Assembly: GCA_020853255.1 (NCBI GenBank) | Contig: JADYZI010000139.1 | Coordinates: 1-33,056 of the forward strand | Source: Acidobacteriota bacterium | Lineage (GTDB): Bacteria; Acidobacteriota; Blastocatellia; Pyrinomonadales; Pyrinomonadaceae | Reading direction: 5' to 3' | Length of the DNA: 33,056 nt | Shown here: piece after piece, positions 29,983 to 33,056 of the stretch | Position numbering within the stretch: the first letter of the stretch is position 1 | Layout: the number at the start of each line of letters is the position of its first letter | Notes under the pieces: model-generated | Database searches by the model: none | What the model was told of the DNA's origin: nothing | Seen by the model: the letters and a program-made list of their open reading frames with translations, nothing else | Translations under genes and position numbers: made by a program

Positions 29983-30629
29983 TGGGGATGAGCGAGATGT
30001 GGGAAGCAAATTTGACCTTCAAACGTGAAGAGAGGGAAGGAAGTATCCCGGTCGGTACATATCTTTCGGATGCTGCCGGACGTCTCGGCATTCGCCCCGA
30101 ACGGAAATGCGTTCCTTTTGAGAATATACATTTTTGCAGGCTGTCGGTCGTGTCTGGGGCAGAACGGCTTTCACCTCAAACTGATAGCGAGGCAGAATAT
30201 CTTGCCGCTGAAACGGCCGCTGCGGAAGATCGGCTTGCATGTCAGACAAAGATCACCGAGGCCGGAGATATTGTGGTGATGACCATGGAAACAAAAGTAG
30301 AGTCAGCTGAAGAAAAATCCGAAGACGCCGCGAAGGAATACGCGAAAGAGTTTACCGAACTGCCGCTTGAAAAGAAGATCGCCCAGCTTATGCAGCTTGA
30401 GGCCATCGCGCTTGGCGAGACGATGTCGTTCGTTATAAATTCGCCTTTTCTGATATTTGATAAGGCCCTGGACGTGATGGCCGAGTTTGGGCTCAAAAAG
30501 GAAGAGAGAGACAAACAGGCGGCACGGCCCGTCGAGCACGCGGCCCAGGAAACCTCTTCGGCGGCACCCGATGCGGCGGTCGCCAGCGAAGAGAATGTGA
30601 GCGAACCACCGGCGGAAGCAAATCCGTGA
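29982..30629 (+). CDS. 2Fe-2S ferredoxin-like protein with degenerate cluster ligands
   Basis: A 215-residue protein. Residues 10-100 follow the beta-grasp ferredoxin pattern: TFKREEREGSIPVGTYLSDA, RLSVVSGAERLSPQTDSE and RLACQTKI, then AGDIVVM. In canonical 2Fe-2S ferredoxins the loop is C-x4/5-C-x2-C with a distant C in RLACQ. Here only Cys43, Cys52 and Cys87 are present. Ser55 stands where the third loop cysteine is expected, and the spacing between the first two is longer. Residues 105-175 form a charged helical segment with QLMQLEAIALGETMSFVINS, followed by an Ala/Glu-rich tail. It is coupled to the Fur-family gene. It probably lacks a normal cluster, and might bind an altered one or serve as a protein-binding module. 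Confidence 0.65.
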   Translation: MGMSEMWEANLTFKREEREGSIPVGTYLSDAAGRLGIRPERKCVPFENIHFCRLSVVSGAERLSPQTDSEAEYLAAETAAAEDRLACQTKITEAGDIVVMTMETKVESAEEKSEDAAKEYAKEFTELPLEKKIAQLMQLEAIALGETMSFVINSPFLIFDKALDVMAEFGLKKEERDKQAARPVEHAAQETSSAAPDAAVASEENVSEPPAEANP

Positions 30630-30664
30630 GCACGGTTTGGCCGACAGAGCCGGAGTAGAGGATT

Positions 30665-31534
30665 GTGAGCGACAACAAGATCCAAAGAAGGCCCGCAAAC
30701 GCGATCAAGGAACGAGGGCAATATTTGCTGGCATTTGGCGTTGTGGGATCGATGCTGCTAGTGGCTGGCTTTCCGGCCTTTGTTGTATTTTTCTTTGGTA
30801 TCTTTGCTTATTTTCTGTTCCGCATTTTTGCGTCGGGATCAAAGAACGAGACGCGCGAGATATTTGAATTCTATTTGAGTGCGAATGAGATCCTGCGTGA
30901 TGACGGACGCAATTGGTTCGGTTTTGAGGTACGGGACGCCGTCCGCCGCGGCGAGGCGATAGTTGAGAGGATGACGACCGCGCCGCCGCTGGTCTATTTT
31001 GCGCTGGGTGCGCTTTATAACAAGGCCGGCGAGCATCAATCCGCGATCAATTCGTTGACCAGAGTCGTTGAAAGCGATGGCGGCAGCGAGTCTGCATATG
31101 TTTACCCGACGCCCGAGCTGCGAAACTATGTAAAGGTCCTTCGAAAGATCGAACGCGAGCCAAGCGAGGCCCCGCTGACGTCAGCGTCGATCCGAGCGCT
31201 GGAGCGGGCACGCCGTCTCCGCGGTAAAGCGCTGCTTGACGAAAGCCGGGCCGCATATCTTAAACAATCGACCGAAAACGCGCCGGCTGCTCAGTTGCCA
31301 AAGAATGGAGCGTCGCCGGTTGAGGTAGCTCTTGACAGATATTCACACGGAATGAAGTCTGTGGTTGGCGATCATCGGCCGGAGAATGAGCCGGCACCCG
31401 CACCGCAGCCCGTTATGCCGTCTGACACGCGGGCCCGAAGGGAAGTATCAAAGAAAGAGAAGCGTGACCCGTACGCAAACCGCAAGCCGATCGTTGAAGT
31501 GCTGCACGACATTTACGACAAGAACGTTCAATAG
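30665..31534 (+). CDS. membrane protein with TPR-like cytoplasmic domain
   Basis: A 289-residue protein starting at GTG, with an AGAGGA site 3-8 bases upstream. Two adjoining hydrophobic segments (YLLAFGVVGSMLLVAGFPAF and VVFFFGIFAYFLFRIFA, about 20-57) form a hairpin anchor. They are followed by a helical region with a TPR-like pair (AIVERMTTAPPLVYFALGAL; AGEHQSAINSLTRVVES) and a Pro/Arg/Lys-rich C-terminus ending PIVEVLHDIYDKN. No enzymatic motif was seen and the function is unknown. It follows the ferredoxin-like gene by 35 bases and probably shares its transcript. It is convergent with the MscS-CNMP gene with only 7 bases between stops and no terminator visible there. Confidence 0.7.
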   Translation: MSDNKIQRRPANAIKERGQYLLAFGVVGSMLLVAGFPAFVVFFFGIFAYFLFRIFASGSKNETREIFEFYLSANEILRDDGRNWFGFEVRDAVRRGEAIVERMTTAPPLVYFALGALYNKAGEHQSAINSLTRVVESDGGSESAYVYPTPELRNYVKVLRKIEREPSEAPLTSASIRALERARRLRGKALLDESRAAYLKQSTENAPAAQLPKNGASPVEVALDRYSHGMKSVVGDHRPENEPAPAPQPVMPSDTRARREVSKKEKRDPYANRKPIVEVLHDIYDKNVQ

Positions 31535-31541
31535 AGCCTCC

Positions 31542-33050
31542 TCACTTAATTCCAAAAAACTTTCTTATTGAGGCCAGAACGCCCTTGTCCGGTGCGGCGG
31601 CCGATTCGGCGCCATCTTCGGACGCTTCATCAAGAGCCTGTTTTCTTTCCACGACCATTCGGCTGATCGAATCGACAAGTTCCGGATTCGCTTCAAAGAT
31701 AGGACGCAGAGCGCCTTGGCTGATCTGAAGCACTTGCGTTTCCTCGACCGCGACGACCGTCGCCGTCCTCGGTTCACCGGTCAACAGGCTCATTTCGCCA
31801 AAATAATCGGCTTCGCTCAGGGTGTTTACGGTTTTCGTCTCGGTTCCCTGAACGATCTGGATCTCCACCGAACCACGCGTGATAACGAACATCGAATTTC
31901 CTTCGCGGCCGCGCCGCACTATCGATTCACCCGGTGCAAATATCCGGTTTCTTGCCGCGCCGGCCAGCTTTTGAAGCTCTGCATCCGAGAGCGGCGCAAA
32001 GATCGGAATTCCGCTCAGGCGCTCAACGGTCGCGTCGAGCACCTCGTCCACGGGAGGTTCCAATTCGGCCTCGTGCATGTAAACGGTGCGTGTTGGAAAT
32101 GAAAAATGAATGTTCTCGCGATGAAATGCGTACCAGATGCGCTGGCGGATCAGGGCGTCGGTATCATTAAATTTTGTATAATCCTCAGCCCAATATTTTA
32201 CTTCCCAATCAAGCCCGCTTTCGCCGAGATTTCTGATCCGAACGATCGGCCTGATCTTGGGCGAGACATTCTCAACCTGCCGAACGGCGTCGCGAACGAC
32301 CTGGATGGTCTTTGCGGGCGAATTTGAATAGACCGTATTAAAATGGACTATCCGCGCGTTCAGGTTGCCTTTCGGCGCCACTTCCAGCGGGCGTTTGCCG
32401 AGATCGGAATTGCTCAAAACGAGCAGTTTATTCTGAAACGTTCTGATCCTAATGCCGCGCCATGAGACGGCTTCGACCACGCCGCCGGTTTTATTCTCGA
32501 ATGTCAGCACGTCGCCGACCTGAAACGGCTGATCTGCCTGGATCGCGATGCCGGCGAACAGATTTCCGAGCGTATCCTGAAGCGCAAGGCCGACGACGAT
32601 GCCGATTATCGTTGAGCCGGTGAAAAGCGGCGCAAGCTGCACGTTCGGATATTGCGATTGGAAGATTATAAAAAACGCGACGATGTAAACAATGATCGAG
32701 ACGACCGTCCGCAGCAGCGTCGAGCTTTCCGACTGCACCCCGCGAAGCGCGGTTTTGAACAAAAGAAGTGCGACAAACCGGACGGCCGCGACCATCAGCG
32801 CCATCCACAGAATGATCTTGGCGATGTGAAATAAATTTACCGCCAGGGCGAACAGAGTATGCGACATCATGCTCGGTTCGCCGCCCTCGACCGACACCAG
32901 GCGTTCCTCTACGACCTGAACGCCGAACCGCGCAAGGACAGAAGTTTGCAGAACAGATTCTATGAACGGCAGGAGTATCAGAATGAGGACGATCACTCCG
33001 GCAAATATCAGGAAATAGACCGTGCGTTTCTGAAGTTCGGATGGCGGCAT
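31542..33050 (-). CDS. MscS-family mechanosensitive channel fused to a cyclic-nucleotide-binding domain
   Basis: A 502-residue inner-membrane protein. Hydrophobic segments lie at about 10-30, 62-100 and 112-135. The pore helix and MscS beta domain follow (TIIGIVVGLALQDTLGNLF, AIQADQPFQVGDVLTFEN, then VVEAVSWRGIRIRTFQN). A cytoplasmic MscS cage domain continues to about 340. From about 365 to 480 there is a CNMP/Crp-type domain with GESIVRRGREGNSMFVI, then the phosphate-binding cassette FGEMSLLTGEPRTATV, which retains the key Glu and Arg. The combination is the bCNG type of MscS superfamily channel, gated or modulated by cyclic nucleotides. The start codon is 6 bases from the right edge, so an upstream extension outside the window cannot be excluded. 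Confidence 0.92.
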   Translation of the reverse strand: MPPSELQKRTVYFLIFAGVIVLILILLPFIESVLQTSVLARFGVQVVEERLVSVEGGEPSMMSHTLFALAVNLFHIAKIILWMALMVAAVRFVALLLFKTALRGVQSESSTLLRTVVSIIVYIVAFFIIFQSQYPNVQLAPLFTGSTIIGIVVGLALQDTLGNLFAGIAIQADQPFQVGDVLTFENKTGGVVEAVSWRGIRIRTFQNKLLVLSNSDLGKRPLEVAPKGNLNARIVHFNTVYSNSPAKTIQVVRDAVRQVENVSPKIRPIVRIRNLGESGLDWEVKYWAEDYTKFNDTDALIRQRIWYAFHRENIHFSFPTRTVYMHEAELEPPVDEVLDATVERLSGIPIFAPLSDAELQKLAGAARNRIFAPGESIVRRGREGNSMFVITRGSVEIQIVQGTETKTVNTLSEADYFGEMSLLTGEPRTATVVAVEETQVLQISQGALRPIFEANPELVDSISRMVVERKQALDEASEDGAESAAAPDKGVLASIRKFFGIK

Positions 33051-33056
33051 ATATTA

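Overview
The window is ordinary bacterial chromosome with one mosaic accessory stretch near its left end. GC is moderate, genes are densely packed, and neighbouring genes often share ATGA stop/start overlaps. Gene content (AtuA-family protein, stand-alone B12-binding mutase subunit, fmt-trhO-rsmB-PASTA-rpe-BamD-like order, several M48/TPR envelope proteins) and the many small palindromic repeats look most like Acidobacteriota, class Blastocatellia. That placement is an inference from recognition, not from a search. No rRNA, tRNA, CRISPR array, transposase or phage gene was seen.

Region 1 (1-5100): the 3' end of an M28 PSMA-like peptidase, a stand-alone four-helix-bundle (S23/IVS-type) gene bracketed by AT-rich repeats, an enoyl-CoA hydratase, a 126-bp REPIN-like element, a WD40-like propeller gene, a hicB-hicA pair whose toxin is frameshifted, and an AtuA-family gene. 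Tails homologous to the hydratase and to AtuA lie on either side of the propeller gene, so this stretch is a recombinational mosaic.

Region 2 (5100-9700): small secreted or nucleoid-type proteins (two proteins sharing a Trp/Lys repeat, a Lys/Ala/Pro histone-H1-like protein), a B12-binding methylmalonyl-CoA-mutase subunit, a DUF3298-type exported protein, a fatty-acid hydroxylase/sterol desaturase and a haem-binding CxxCH protein.

Region 3 (9700-20920): def, a small conserved-looking protein, a P5C dehydrogenase (pruA), a secreted calcium-loop protein, an alkaline phosphatase, then fmt, trhO, rsmB, a PASTA protein, rpe and a BamD-like lipoprotein-complex protein, ending at a clear intrinsic terminator. 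These join translation start/stop housekeeping (formyl-Met addition and removal, rRNA and tRNA modification) to envelope biogenesis.

Region 4 (20920-33056): a large exported TPR protein, a convergent BepA-like M48 protease, an orphan 1177-residue BrxC/PglY-like P-loop ATPase with a degenerate Walker B, a DUF2520 Rossmann protein, a Fur-family regulator overlapping a ferredoxin-like protein that appears to have lost a cluster ligand, a membrane TPR-like protein, and an MscS channel fused to a cyclic-nucleotide-binding domain.

At least four kinds of dispersed palindromic or AT-rich repeat are present. The best candidates for something undescribed are the orphan ATPase, the degenerate ferredoxin-like fusion next to Fur, the Trp-repeat secreted proteins, and the double tail-remnant mosaic around the propeller gene.
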